From assembly GCA_005281725.1 (NCBI GenBank), contig SSBO01000009.1, positions 4,600,163 through 4,664,162 of the forward strand: 64,000 nt of DNA, written 5' to 3'. The notes beneath the pieces were generated by a model. The model had not been told where the DNA came from and did not search any database. It saw nothing but the letters and a program-made list of their open reading frames with translations. A program made the translations under genes and the position numbers. Of the stretch, positions 44,454-56,779 are shown piece after piece. The stretch is from Wuchereria bancrofti. Lineage: Eukaryota; Nematoda; Chromadorea; Rhabditida; Onchocercidae. Positions within the stretch are counted from its first letter, which is position 1. Every line of letters starts with the position of its first letter.

Positions 44454-47400
44454 ACTAACTCAAAGCTGCATACTTTTAAGTTCGATTATTTATGAACATA
44501 GATAAGGTGGAAAATCTTACATTCCACTTACTTGTAATGATTCTGTTTAAAATGCATCTTAATTAATTAGTCTTTTCAATTCAGGACGTCATTGAGTATT
44601 ATTCTCAGTCAGTCTTATTCTCCAAATGATTCTGTGATCTGCTGTTATAGAAATGGAAAAATTAATGAAATTAGAAATGAAATTATATGAAATTAAATTA
44701 TTAAATGTAACTCTGTTCTTAAATTCGTTCAACTGTCTAATTATTATTTGCCATTACGTTCTTATTCTAAAGATTGCTTTTCATCGCTAACTTTAAGTCG
44801 TAATAATAACAGTTATTATTGATTGTTTAAAATTAACTTCATTTTGAATTTTTGTCAATTTATTTATTAAATTGAAATGAAGTGAGCCATAATAATTAAC
44901 GACAATGAATAATGAAGCGAAGTTTTTGAAGTGGTTAGCTAAGATTCCCTTAAAATTCAAGGATATTTCTTATTTTGTAATTTAATTGTTTTTGATTTAA
45001 ATATTTCGTGAAATTGAAAATATCTCTGCTATCTCATAGCCTGCACAACTTATAGATAAACCTCGTTTTTTTTTTCTTTTTTTAAAGCCCTTTTTTGTTC
45101 GATTTTTGACAGCTCTGCTTTAAGGCAAATTTAAAACAACTCTACTAAGGCTAATTCTGCGATAACTTAATATGTGGTATAAACGGCGGTTTTAGGAAAT
45201 AAAAACTAAACAACAAGTCTTGCCAATATGTGCACTGTGTTTATTCTTGAAATCGAAAAAAGAAAAAAAGTTGGACAATGTTCAACTTTTATTTGTTCAC
45301 GCGTGTTTTAGCATATTCGTTTAAGTCCTAAAATAGAATCGCTTTTTGAAGGAAACGTGCAAAACAGGTTATTATAAGCAAGAAATTTATATTTTTCATT
45401 TACATAAAATCGATTGCATTGATGCTTTATTCAGTTCTTTTTTTTTGTTTTATTTCTCTCTGTTGATCAAAAATATTTTTTCGCAGATGTGCAGTGGAAC
45501 TTCTTTGCTAACCTCAAAAATAAATGAATTGATGAATGCAGTAGATGTTGTCTTCCAAGCTTTCGAGATTTTTAAATTTTTCAAGTGCATGGTGCATTGA
45601 AAATGTTCGAATTCTTGAGTTCATGATTCATTTTAATTAAATGAAATTAATTTAAGATAGGTTTTGCTTCAAAAAAGGTGTTTCAAATTGTTAAATACTT
45701 TAATTGAGATATTTTTCAAAAATCCTCATAATTTGTCTTTGATTATCTTTGACCTCAGTGATTCTTCACTTCCATTATTTGTTGTCTCATGTCAATTTAA
45801 TTGCTTCCTTATTGTGCTTTAATTAGGGAAGTTAATGCGATTGGTTTGAAAAAAATGTGTTTCTGTAAGAAGTAATTATTCAAATTAGATCAAGAAAATT
45901 AATTTTTGCAGATGGAATGTTTTAGAAGACGGCGATGGACATAATACGGTGCTCTGATAATGATAAGACTGAAAACCACAATAACGCCAATCGCTTTTTT
46001 AAAAGAAGTATTGTCCGTTCCACCTGTACAATTATTGCATTAACAGTATATTATATCGCCTTGAATACTATTTTCACCTGTTATTGCTAACAACACTTTA
46101 CCTGAACATGCACACTACCCCTTATATCATTGCAGTATGTTATACGTAGACAATTGACCTTCGTATATGCTAACCCAAATTTCAAAATAACTGTAAGATA
46201 TGATTTTATGCAAATTTTTAAATAAACTAATCTCTATTTTCTGATGATATTAAGTGTTAAAAAAAGCACCAGAAGAAATCAATTAGTTACTATAGTTTAG
46301 AAAGACCTAAAGATTTACAGTGACTAACAAAGACAATCTCAGTTTCACAATACATTGAGTTTGTGCTATGCCGAAACAAATTTAAATATCAAAGCTCAAA
46401 TGAGCAAAAGTTGCATATCAATAAAATATGTATTTGAAACAGCTTTCTACTCCTTGAAATTCCTGGACAGTATTTGCGCAATTAATAAGTTTTTATTATT
46501 AAAATGTCAAGCGAAATAAATTGAATGGAATATTGAAGTAGGAAATTCACACCTAATCAAGAAGTGCCTGATAGATAATTGACTTCTTCACCTCTTTCTC
46601 AACACTCTCAAAAAATCTAAATGGATCACGTGACAAATCATCTTTCATGACAATTTCATTAAAAAATTTTACATGTATTTAAACGAAAAAAAGCGGAATT
46701 TTGTGAAATTTTACATCATTATTGTGAAAGGGTCGTGGAACTGGTTATTGTCCAGGACAAGTGCTTGACGCATATTTTAAACAACAAAATCAACTTGAAA
46801 AAAATAGCGACATTTCGGATGATTGATAAAGGAATAATTAAAACTTGTCCTTTAGAAATAATTAATATTCGTCTGATTAAACGGTGTGTTTAAGTACACA
46901 GAAATATTGTTTCTTGCTTGTAGAACTGAAGACAGAGATTCACGTATAACTGCCATGCTAACATATCGTCTCAGATTGTGGCACATAACAATATTAAAAT
47001 TTATTAATGTTGTAAATTCGCTTTGAACTTATTTGGCATTTTACAAAATGCTTGAATTCAGAAAACTTTCCCTTAACCAGGTTTAGAATCACTATGTTAA
47101 TTTATATTTGCCGCTTTTCAATAAAATCACAAGCAATAAAAAATGAACTTAGAGCTGAAGAATTGATTCAAATATATCATCATTTAAAAATTCATCTTAG
47201 AGAATTGAGTGTGGAATAATAATAAATGCGAATGAACTTAAAAATGATAACAAATAAATTGATCAAGGAAACTGATGAAATGATAAAATAGACAAGAGTG
47301 AAGGCTGATGACTCATGGATAAACGAGTTCAGGATTTGAGAAATTCATTTAAACCCACTGTCTTATTAATGATGCCGTCCATGCATTTCTTCTAATTGTC

Positions 47401-48608
47401 TTCAATTTCAACCAAAAAGCCTGCACAATTCAATTATACATTATTTTGGCCATGCTTCCGACCGATTTTTCATTCTTCCCTCCTTGCCAATATGAAAGCA
47501 ACCACTCTATTTTTTTTCAAACGAATAGGAAACTTTTTTTTCATTAAATTTCCAAAAATTTCTTTACTGAAAAATTTTATGACATTGGAGAGTAGTATTT
47601 AAAAATTTCCTAAACCTCAACACTTCTTGGCCAGAGACTAAATTTCAACAAAAACGAATGTTATTTCAGTTTTAATCACAACTTTATGATTTCCGACAAG
47701 ATTTCAATACTTCGTTTTTCGCTGACGCAACTTACTGATATTTGAAGTGACCTTTAGCAGTCAGAGTTAAAATTTTTATTGTCACTAGTGTCACCATTAT
47801 CGCTTCATCGAGATGATTCCTCAGCTATGTAACAAATCTAGCCATTCGTTCAGATCGAAGTTCACATCACTAAAACCATTTTTCTGAGCATCAACAGATC
47901 TTGTTTATTTTTATTTTCTTAAAATTATTTCCTAACTTCTTTTTCATTTTATCTCTTATGCACTGTTTATGTTCGCTTTTATCACAAGCGTAAAGATGGA
48001 TTTTATTTCACACTTGCTGTTAACTAACACTTGCTTCAACTGAATATTTCATCAACAATCAAAGCTACAAAATTTGGATTCGGCTTAACACCGGACAATG
48101 CTTCTTATGTCCGTTCTTCACCAATGCACCTACTAATATCTTCCGGAAATAAACAGCACAGTTCATGTCAAACCATATATGTTCGAAAATTGAGTCCGGA
48201 AAGTGCCAATAATCAATTTGGAGTTCAGGCAGTACCCATACAAGTGAACTAACTTCATGCCGGTAATCACAGAACAAATAATAGGAACAGTTAACTGCCG
48301 GGAACGATAAGAATTTTAGAAAGGAAATAATGTGGTGAGTAAAAGGAATAATTCAGGATTGTTGCCGTCTGTGCACTTTTCGTCTTCAGTTTATTATCGA
48401 CTTTAGTCCAGAACTTATCACCCTGGCACTACCTTCAATCCTCTAACCATCCCTCTATTCTTCTACCTTCTCTTTTCTCGACAACATTAAAGCTTCTCAT
48501 CTAATTCTCCTTAATTCCTCAATCCCGCTATAAAAATTTTTTCCCCTCACCCCTCCACTACTGCGAAGTCTTTTTTCCAATTTTTGATTTTCTGATATCT
48601 AAAATATT
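44454..48608. other. 4.2-kb gene-poor intergenic region
   Basis: No gene recognised. ORFs at 45346-45600 and 47396-47602 are AT-rich with no domain. One ORF at 48031-48252 has a more protein-like composition and is listed separately. The unseen first exon of calcineurin B could lie anywhere from here to 49900. Confidence 0.45.
48031..48252 (+). other. Unassigned ORF of about 73 codons
   Basis: The frame reads ...TKFGFGLTPDNASYVRSSPM... and ...GVQAVPIQVN before TAA. Its residue usage is less biased than that of most random ORFs here, but it has no in-frame ATG near the start, no partner exon and no recognised family. It may be an exon, an old gene fragment or chance. Confidence 0.2.
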
Positions 48609-48706
48609 CATGTGTGTATGTATGTATGTGTATATATGTATGTACATGTATGTGTGTGTATGTGTATGTATGCATATGTATGTACATGTATGTATGTGTG
48701 TATGTT
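48609..48706. repeat. TATG/TG microsatellite
   Basis: About 98 bp of tgtatg/tgtg/tatatg units, with no stops in one forward frame, which explains the ORF that starts at 48610. Confidence 0.9.
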
Positions 48707-48849
48707 TGCTTCTCCGCTTTGTTTATTTGTATGAATTTGTAGAAGATGCCCTCCCTCCGCTTTCTTCCCCGTACGATGTATTATTATTCCATTGTCTAAT
48801 GCTAAAGTTATAGTTTGTGCCAGACCCTACCTGTCATAGGCGGACCATC

Positions 48850-49075
48850 TCATTTATGAGAGAGAAGGTAGTTGTTGCCTTTTCCATGACAGGTCGAACT
48901 ATTTTCATATGGCTTGAATGTCACTGTCTTGGAATCGAAAAAATTTCCTGCACAGTTGATAGTACCACAAGCAGATGAAAATGGATTCCCCTGTAGGTTA
49001 ACTTGAGACGAGTTGGGCTTGCCATCATTTTGGCCTTCCTTCGAAAAATTTCGAGGCTTGTCCTTCTGTCTTCCT
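48850..49075 (-). other. Unassigned protein-like open frame
   Basis: On the minus strand, from after a stop at 49076-49078 to TGA at 48850-48852, a 74-codon frame reads ...KPRNFSKEGQNDGKPNSS..., then CGTINCAGNFFDSKTVTF and ENSSTCHGKGNNYLLSHK. It is rich in Asn, Ser, Gly and Lys with three Cys. The local base composition is less AT-rich than its surroundings. No start codon or partner exon was identified and no family is recognised. It could be the last exon of an unannotated secreted protein. Confidence 0.25.
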
Positions 49076-49916
49076 CAGTCCTGAAATATCGTGCTAGCAA
49101 GAGGGGTAATGGATGTGTCACCAGGCACTGTCAAATTCCGCCCTCACTGAGACCATCTAATCCATCTGACTGCCATGCTTCTTTACTTGTTCTCGAGAGA
49201 CAGCAGTAATAGATTTGATCTCTTAGTGGCATGCATTTGTGACCTCATTGTTTTATTATAGGTTGATGCTTTGACGTAATTTTAATTTATATGATTGGCT
49301 GTCACTCTCTCACTCCTCTAATTCATTTACATGTATATTATTGTGCTATTTTTTCAGTTTTTTTAATTTCATATTTATCACATGTTTTATTTAGGACTCA
49401 AAAAAAAACATACGATAGGCATTATTATTCCCCTTCACTCATCACGCTTTCACCTCCACTCATTACTCATATCATCATTTTCCGAACGACAATGGTTGGT
49501 TTCATCAAGTTTTAAATTTGAACTGAAAAAAATGAAAATAACAGGTTTCGAAAGTCGCCAAATTGGTGTTCATTCTTTCTTCACAGATCTATTGTTAAGA
49601 TTTGTGAAAAGTTTAAGGTGCGTGAAGTTGCCTATTCATCCACTGCTCCGTGTTGTTGGATTATTTCAAGCTTACCAGCATCTTGTTTGCTTACCATTTG
49701 TTATTTCACACTACGCTAACTTCTTTCTGTCGTGAGATTAAATACGTTTGTAAAAAGTTTATAACTGAAGGAAGAATTGCTTCGGAAGTCTTTTAAATCA
49801 ATTCGTAAGATAGGAAATTTCTCAAGAAATAGTTGTTGTTTTTGTGAGTACTTTTCTGGTTATTCAGATTAACTTTTGCTTTTACTGTAAACAGAATTGA
49901 TGGCATCGTGTTTCAG
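49076..49916. other. Upstream region of calcineurin B, first exon not located
   Basis: Calcineurin B needs a leading ATG spliced to position 49917 in phase 0. I could not identify the small exon. ORFs at 49003-49209 and 49382-49735 show no domain. Confidence 0.4.
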
Positions 49917-52592
49917 GGAAATGAGTCATCCTTGCCGATGGAAATGTGCAGCAATTGTAAGCTTATCTTTGGTCATCAACTTAAATAATTTTTTGTGATC
50001 CTTGAAACTTTAAGTATTTACTGGTACATATTTGATGCAATGCCAAAGTTAATAGTTTATTTCTTCCCGTTTGCGGACCGCTCATCTGTATTCATTAGTT
50101 AAAAAAAAGTAGAAGTTGAATTAAATTGTTGGCCTAATAGCCATGCTTTACTAGTATGGTTTCCAGTATCTTAATCATCCATACCCTTTGAATGTCATAC
50201 ATGAATTTCTTGATCTTGGTAAAGGTCGTGGAAACTGTAATACCAAATTATTTTTTCCAGTTCACTCTAAAACTAGGCATCCAGTGATTTGTATCATTTA
50301 ATTTTGAACTGCCCAATAGGCTTTTACTATATCATATACTTTAAGCTTTCCATTAATAACTCCCTCTTTCCTTTTTTTCCCTTTCCATTGTTACGAGTTG
50401 TATGGATTGGATTTAAAAAAAGGTATTACTTATTCTTAGAGAATTAAATCAAATTTTGATTACGCAAGCAGTTTTTCGTAACCTTAATTGCACTTTCAGT
50501 TGATGCATATGAGTTGCGACGCCTAGCACGACGCTTCAAAAAATTAGATTTGGATGGTTCGGGAAGTTTGAGTGTTGACGAATTTATGTCATTACCAGAA
50601 CTGCAACAAAATCCATTGGTCCAAAGAGTTATTGATATATTCGATGAAGATGGTGATGGGGAAGTCGATTTCAGAGGTTTATTGCTCATTTTTCTATTTG
50701 AAATTATTGAATTTGTTGAGTTTCATTATTTATTTAGCCTTTATCTAGATTTTTTTATTTCTTAAAACACGAATATAACGGTACGCTGTTTTCAGAATTC
50801 ATTCAGGGAATATCACAATTTAGTGTCAAAGGAGACAAAACAGTAAAGCTCAAGTGTAAGTTTTGTTGTACTATATAATTTCAGTTTCTTTACTTTATGA
50901 AATACCAAGTGCCGAAATCTCTCTCCCGATATATTCGTGTATAATCATGACAACTTTTATCCTATGGCACGATTGTTTTTCCTTTGGGAAAGCCGGCTGT
51001 CTGTCATATTCAATGCAAATTTCCAGTATGAGGTTTTCTTAATGGCTGAAAAGGAATTAATGAAAAATAACGAACTTTCTTACCGTGCCACAGAAGTCAA
51101 AGTTTTAAGAATCGATTAAAGGGAATAGATAGTCTTAACAGTTTGACCATGATTTAAGGTGATACTCCTATAAAATTAGATACTTACATTAAAAATATTT
51201 TGTTCTCTATGCAATGGGATGCAAAAGCGAACTTAGTATTCAGAAGAATTTTTATAGGTAGCAGTGAATGAGTACTACTGAAGCAAGACCAAATACTATA
51301 GCTTGAACGATAAGCTGGGAAGAAGACTGTAATAAGAAATCCAAAAGATAATTAGAACATTCCTTTAATTTTTTATAATTATTCCCAACATTCTAATACG
51401 AACTTATATTTATTTGCAGTTGCATTTCGTATATATGATATGGATCGGGATGGATATATCTCGAATGGAGAGCTTTTTCAGGTAAGTTCTGTTATTAGCA
51501 TTTAATTTAGAAGTATGAAATATCTTGTAAGTGTTTTCAAATATCTTGTAAATTTAAAAAAAAATACCACATCCATGTTCGATAAGTTTTCCATATGAGT
51601 CTCTCCTTTTCTTTCCCTCCTCTTTTAGCAGTAACTAATTCTTCCAAATCCCCTCTTCATCTTGTAAGAGTACTTTATTTACTTTCCCCCGTCTTTTATT
51701 ATTTTTTCTGTTAGATTTTCAATGTCCTGCAATGTGCCGGCTGCTGATTAAAATATGAAGTAGTAATTGGTATATTCTAGAAGATTACTGACATAAGCAT
51801 ATAATAATTGTGCACTGCCATAAAAGGGAAAAGATATCCGAGATTTGTTTATAGCTGTGAAGAGAAACATTATTCATAATCTCAAGATTTGATCAGTTTG
51901 ATTGATCAACAGAAAAGATGGTGTTATATTTTCAATCGTTATCTTCTTAAACAATAAATTAATTTAAATTTTAGGTTTTAAAAATGATGGTGGGAAACAA
52001 TTTAAAAGATAACCAACTGCAGCAAATAGTTGACAAAACAATACTATTCCATGATAAAGATGGCGATGGTAAAATATCGTTCGATGAGTTCTGCGATGTA
52101 ATTTCCTAATTTATACATTAATTCCGTGTAATTTTGATTTTTTAAGATTCGCTGATTGCTTTTAAAAACTCATTTCCTTTGCTTGACATTTACCTACCAT
52201 TTTCACCACATCGTGGTTGTCAGTTCAGCTTAGCGCCTCCGTGATTATCTCCTGTTCTTGAAGAAATCTTAATGAAATATTACCCTCTTGTTCACCGAGA
52301 TGATCAAGGTATCTCAGGTAAGATATCTCACGCCTTTCTGAGTACAACTAGTAAAACTATTGTGGCGCGTTCTCGACAGCCAGTTAGTCGTGTGTTGACT
52401 CGAATTCAACTAGTATCATGCTTTGTTTTCTGTTTGGAGATCTGAAGTCACCCATCTATGGCCTCTTGAATATCTAGAAGTCTTCACCACTCGGACCGTC
52501 GAATTTCAAAAGCGAATAGTTGTTGTGGATATGTTTTTTAGGTTGTGGAGCATACCGAAGTTCACAAGAAAATGGTACTAGAAAATATTTGA
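49917..52592 (+). CDS. cnb-1: Calcineurin B regulatory subunit (5' exon missing from model)
   Basis: Six exons (49917-49956, 50500-50676, 50796-50855, 51420-51481, 51975-52097, 52542-52592) encode 170 residues; with one initiating Met in an unseen first exon the length is 171, as in C. elegans CNB-1. The N-terminus [13 protein letters not shown] follows the usual myristoylation start (Met-Gly). Four complete EF-hand loops are present: [36 protein letters not shown] and [12 protein letters not shown]. The C-terminus [16 protein letters not shown] matches the nematode protein. It binds calcium and the calcineurin A catalytic subunit, making the Ca2+/calmodulin-dependent protein phosphatase. Exon 5 could read on to a stop after DVIS, but splicing at TGCGAT/gtaatt restores the conserved tail 440 bp away. 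Introns are 119-564 bp. Confidence 0.95.
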
Positions 52593-54148
52593 TTCTACTT
52601 ATACTGCCGGTTCAGCAGCAATAGTGCTTCTATTCTGTTGTTGTCAAAAGGAAACAGATCTCTCAAGTGTGGCAAATCGTTTGTTTACTTTTCTTTTCTT
52701 GTTTGCTATAGTCGATTTTATTGTGATTTATTTATGAATGAAGCGCTATTATAGATGTGCTGGGAGTAATATCGAGTGAGAATAATATGCTAGAGGTGAA
52801 AAAGTCCCCCTAGGAAGGTTTAAAACTAAAGCTTTGTGGACAATAATTTGAAATGTTCGCATCTTTTATGATTTATATTTCAATTTCAAGCAGTCCTTCG
52901 TGAATTAGGTTCTTTTTCGCTCCAGGTTTGTTGTTTATATTAAAATTTTAATCTTGTCCTCATTACTACTGTCGGTACACTTGTATAATGATTCTTATTT
53001 TGATGATACTCGGATTGATATGTAAAAAACTTTGTTCCATTACAAATTGGGCGCTAATCAAGGTGCTAGTCAAAAAAAAAGAAAAAAAAATCTGAATGGA
53101 GACGTCTTAAGAGATTTTTCGAGTTGCATTGGTGATGTAGATTTCTGATTTGTAAATTTTGTGCTTATAAATTACACGAATTTGGTCAATTTTTTTGTAG
53201 CGGAATGCTGAGATATCTTATAAAATGCTCCTGGATTAGCTACGATTTCAATTTATCAGTAAGTTTCGGAAAATTTGATCCATAGTACTGAGTACTGCGG
53301 AAGTTTATTATTTCATTTCTACGGGCCATTTGATCCGAAAGGTGCCAAAATGTTATTTTTGTTACTGTTTCTTTTTTCTTCGTAGTGAATGCTTTCATCA
53401 CATTCACTGACTAATATGTTTAATTCATGTTTGTTTAGCAGATTGTATTAGTCTTTTATTAATTAGGAAGTTTTTGTCTCGTTTCTGCACTTGATCAAAC
53501 GTTTTTTGGAATTTTTTATTTGTCACTGTGCAGTGGGAGCTATTTTTTCCTCTCAAGCAGTTGCGGAAGAATCAATCATAAAGTGAGCTTATGTTCTTCG
53601 TAAAACTGTTGAAAATTATTAACCTACTTCTGCACGATATGGATATGCCCGAAATGATTGTGTTTCAAATTTTTGAAATATATTGTATAAATTGCATAAA
53701 GTTCGAAATCTGATTTGAAATATTCTGCGAACTGAGTATAAGATAAACGAAGTCAGTGGTATCATCTGCCGTGCACTTCTTATCGAAATTGTTTCGCATC
53801 GAGATTATGAAAATGTTACTCAGTTTAATAAATGAAGTGGTATGAATTCAGAATCGGTTAAAGGAATCGGATGAGGCAGACAGCTTATCGGAATAAGAGG
53901 ACATTCAGGCGTAGAGTGGAAAAACAGAAGTATGTCGGTGATGAGTATTTTTAAAATAGGGTGAGCGAATGCTGTTTGAAGAGGAAAAAAGGAGAGTCTT
54001 CCTTTCGAATTGCTACTTAACTTCCTATCTCGCCGGGAGTTTTTTTAAAAATCATTTCCAATTTCAAACATTTTAGTTTTTTTCACTGGTCTTAGTGTTG
54101 CTTGTAGATTTGCTTTTCGACCAATTAGTTGCAAATGTATGGTTGCTA
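52593..54148. other. Intergenic, no gene recognised
   Basis: Contains the calcineurin B 3' untranslated region and the upstream region of the nucleotidyltransferase gene. The frame is open upstream of 54149 to an acceptor at 54091-54095 (cttag), so an earlier exon of the next gene cannot be excluded. Confidence 0.45.
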
Positions 54149-56779
54149 ATGAAAGCGTGTGTGCTACGGTTGTATGCTGTTTACCATACAACACAATCAG
54201 TTCGGACAAAAGTTCGATATAACAGAGCTAAAAATCAACAGGTGACATCCTCAACGACTGTAATAGTAAGGAATGATGGAAGAAAATTCGCAGTATGTGA
54301 TAGCTTCGTAGAATTTATGGTCCGAAAGCATCAGGAGGAGTTGCAACGATTGTCTGCGCTTATTAGAGAAGAAGCAATTCAGCGACACAACAGTTATTTG
54401 CAGGTAATAACTTAAAAAACCAACCTATGTAAGTTCGTAGGTTGTAGGCGAAATGTGACTGCTAATTAACCGGTGTAATATTTTGTAAGGCTGGCATAAT
54501 TCAAGCAGTTTCTAAAATTTTCAGATCTTTTTGATTGTAAAGGTTGTTTCTGCAGCACTTTTTGTAATGATTTTATTTTTTTAAAGCAAGTAGAATAAAA
54601 TGGCGATAAGACGGTTATAAAATTTTCTGCTCTATGCTTATTGCCATGAGTTACGATTATTTTATCTTTTGTGCATTTTTTTTTCAGACTCTCCAGTATC
54701 GAAATAGTATCGTCGTGGGTTTACGTCGAGTCTTGGCACGTAATCGTGGTCAGTATCTTGTGCCCGTAGGTTCAACCGCTTCAGGACTTGCTAGTGGTAT
54801 ATCGGATATTGATTTGGTTTATCTATCAACGACCGATGAAAAACAACGCGAAACACTATTGCGGTTACTTTCTAAGGAAAATTATAGGAGGTATGCGTTT
54901 TAAAAAAATTTTTGAACTCAAAATTTGTTGTTTGAAATATACTTTTACAGATATTGTTCAATATATTTGCATCCTGCACTATTGTGCAATAATACTGAAT
55001 GATGAATATTAAAGTTTGCGAGACTTAATATCACTAAGACTTAATATCTTTCACTGTGATAAATAATTTAAACATATATCTGAACAAGTTATTTTTTGCA
55101 GAACATTCATGACAGAAGTGAAAACTAGAATCGAAGAATCTTCTCTGTGTAAAGAGTTCGACTGGTCTCAGACAGATATTATTCACACCGCTCGGGTGCC
55201 AATTCTTCATTTACAAACACAGAAACATATGCAAGTTGATATTCAGTTCGAAAAATACGCATCAATTAGAAATACCTGCTTTGTTCGACATTGTGCTCAG
55301 GTCGGCGGTTGAAGTTCTTGTTTCTCTGAAACTTCTAAAATTTCGAGAACATTTGTAGATTGCTAAAAGCATTCAAAAGCATGTCAATCTCTTAAGAAAT
55401 GTGTTGACATGCAGATTTATTGAAATGTTATATATCTTTTTTTCAAATGCATCTGATGCATTGTGGGAATTCAGTATGACAAACGGGTGGCTTTGCTGAA
55501 CATGTGGGCACAAAAATGGCTAGAATCGCAGCGATTGAAAGACAGCAAACATGGTTTATTTTCTACCTACCATGTATTGATGTTGGTTCTACATTTTTTG
55601 CAAGTATGTGAAGGTTATTTTTATTAAATATATTGATTTAAAGAAGGATTATGCTACTTATGTAGCATATTTTTCTATGATATCAGCAGTTCTTTTGTCA
55701 AATTTTATCATGTCTACATGGGTCCTTTAGTAGGCTCGCATTTCTAACAATTAGACGTTCTATGTAATCCATTTACTGGTTCGTTGTTTGTTGTTTCTGT
55801 CTTTTTAGAATTGATAGTTCATACTTAATGTGGTTAAACAGTCTTCAACTTTTTCGTTTGCAGTGCACTGGTTCTTACGGTATTCAACCGATTTTACCGA
55901 TTATGTGCAAAAAATTCAGAGGAAACTTGAGGCCCACCTTACCAATCCAACGAGCAGCAGTATCTTTATATGAGAGACCTGTATGTTTTTTTAGATCTTT
56001 TTTCTTTATTTTCTTGGATTTGGCTTTGGATCGGAATTTCTTGAATAAAAAATGGATATTTCCCAGTTAGAAATCTCTAAGCTAAAGTAGAGTTTCAGAA
56101 AGATTTGGATTTCAACGAAAGACAAGAACCAGATGTGGCAGAATTAATATTGCTTTTTGTTAGTCATTATACAAAGTATGATTTCAATCATACCAGTTTT
56201 CATCTAAACAATGCTTCCATTACCGAAAAGAACCAATTCGGGTATCCTCTTCGTTTCTTTTTTTTCAAATACCTTCAGAGTAATGTCAAATACTTCTTGA
56301 CTGCTAACTTAAAATTCTACTTTTTATAGTTTCCTTACGATATCATCAATGTATTGATTTTGTGACAAAATTTAAGATAGCTTTTTTTTTGATTTTATTA
56401 CAAAGTAATGTATTTTTTACTTTTTCAATTCCTACGAAGATGAATACAGTAGAAGAACTATCTGGAACGAGATGAGGGTATATTGTAGGTGTTAATAAAT
56501 ATTTGAACCTTCAAATAATGTCTTATATTCGTGAAATATCATTGATTTAGGCCAGACGATGTATCTCTTCGCTTTGAAATTTCAGTTGGTAAAGTTAAGA
56601 TTTGAGTTTGTTTCAGTAATGAATATGAACAACATCAAGTTTCGATATTTGATCCATATGCTTCAACCACAATTTGTCGTGTCAAAGGAGGAGCAGATCT
56701 GTTAACATATGCTTTTCAAACTACCAAAAAAGCTATGCTTGCTGGTCATTGTCTTAATTGGCCGATTTCTATGAAGTAA
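54149..56779 (+). CDS. Noncanonical poly(A)/U RNA polymerase (TENT/GLD-2-type nucleotidyltransferase)
   Basis: Seven exons (54149-54403, 54688-54890, 55102-55300, 55475-55603, 55864-55980, 56099-56241, 56617-56779) encode 402 residues. The nucleotidyltransferase signature is GSTASGLASGISDIDLVYLS (113-132), with metal-binding Asp125 and Asp127 and a likely third Asp199 in MQVDIQFEK. The central domain (YDKRVALLNMWAQKWLES ... STYHVLMLVLHFLQ) and the PAP-associated region (DVAELILLFVSHYTKYDFN) follow in the usual order. Such enzymes add A or U tails to RNA in the cytoplasm or mitochondria. There is no RNA-binding domain, so specificity would need a partner. The family in nematodes includes GLD-2, GLD-4 and the PUP enzymes; I cannot assign which. 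The start is uncertain: ATG 54149 is the first in frame, but the frame runs back to an acceptor at 54095. AATAAA lies at 57069-57074. Confidence 0.85.

Noticed and set aside
48610..48813. Cys/Met/Tyr/Val repeat ORF
   Set aside because: It is a translation of the TATG/TG microsatellite.
52098..52109. Calcineurin B ending in DVIS at an early stop
   Set aside because: The conserved tail [16 protein letters not shown] is found in phase at 52542-52592 with good splice signals.
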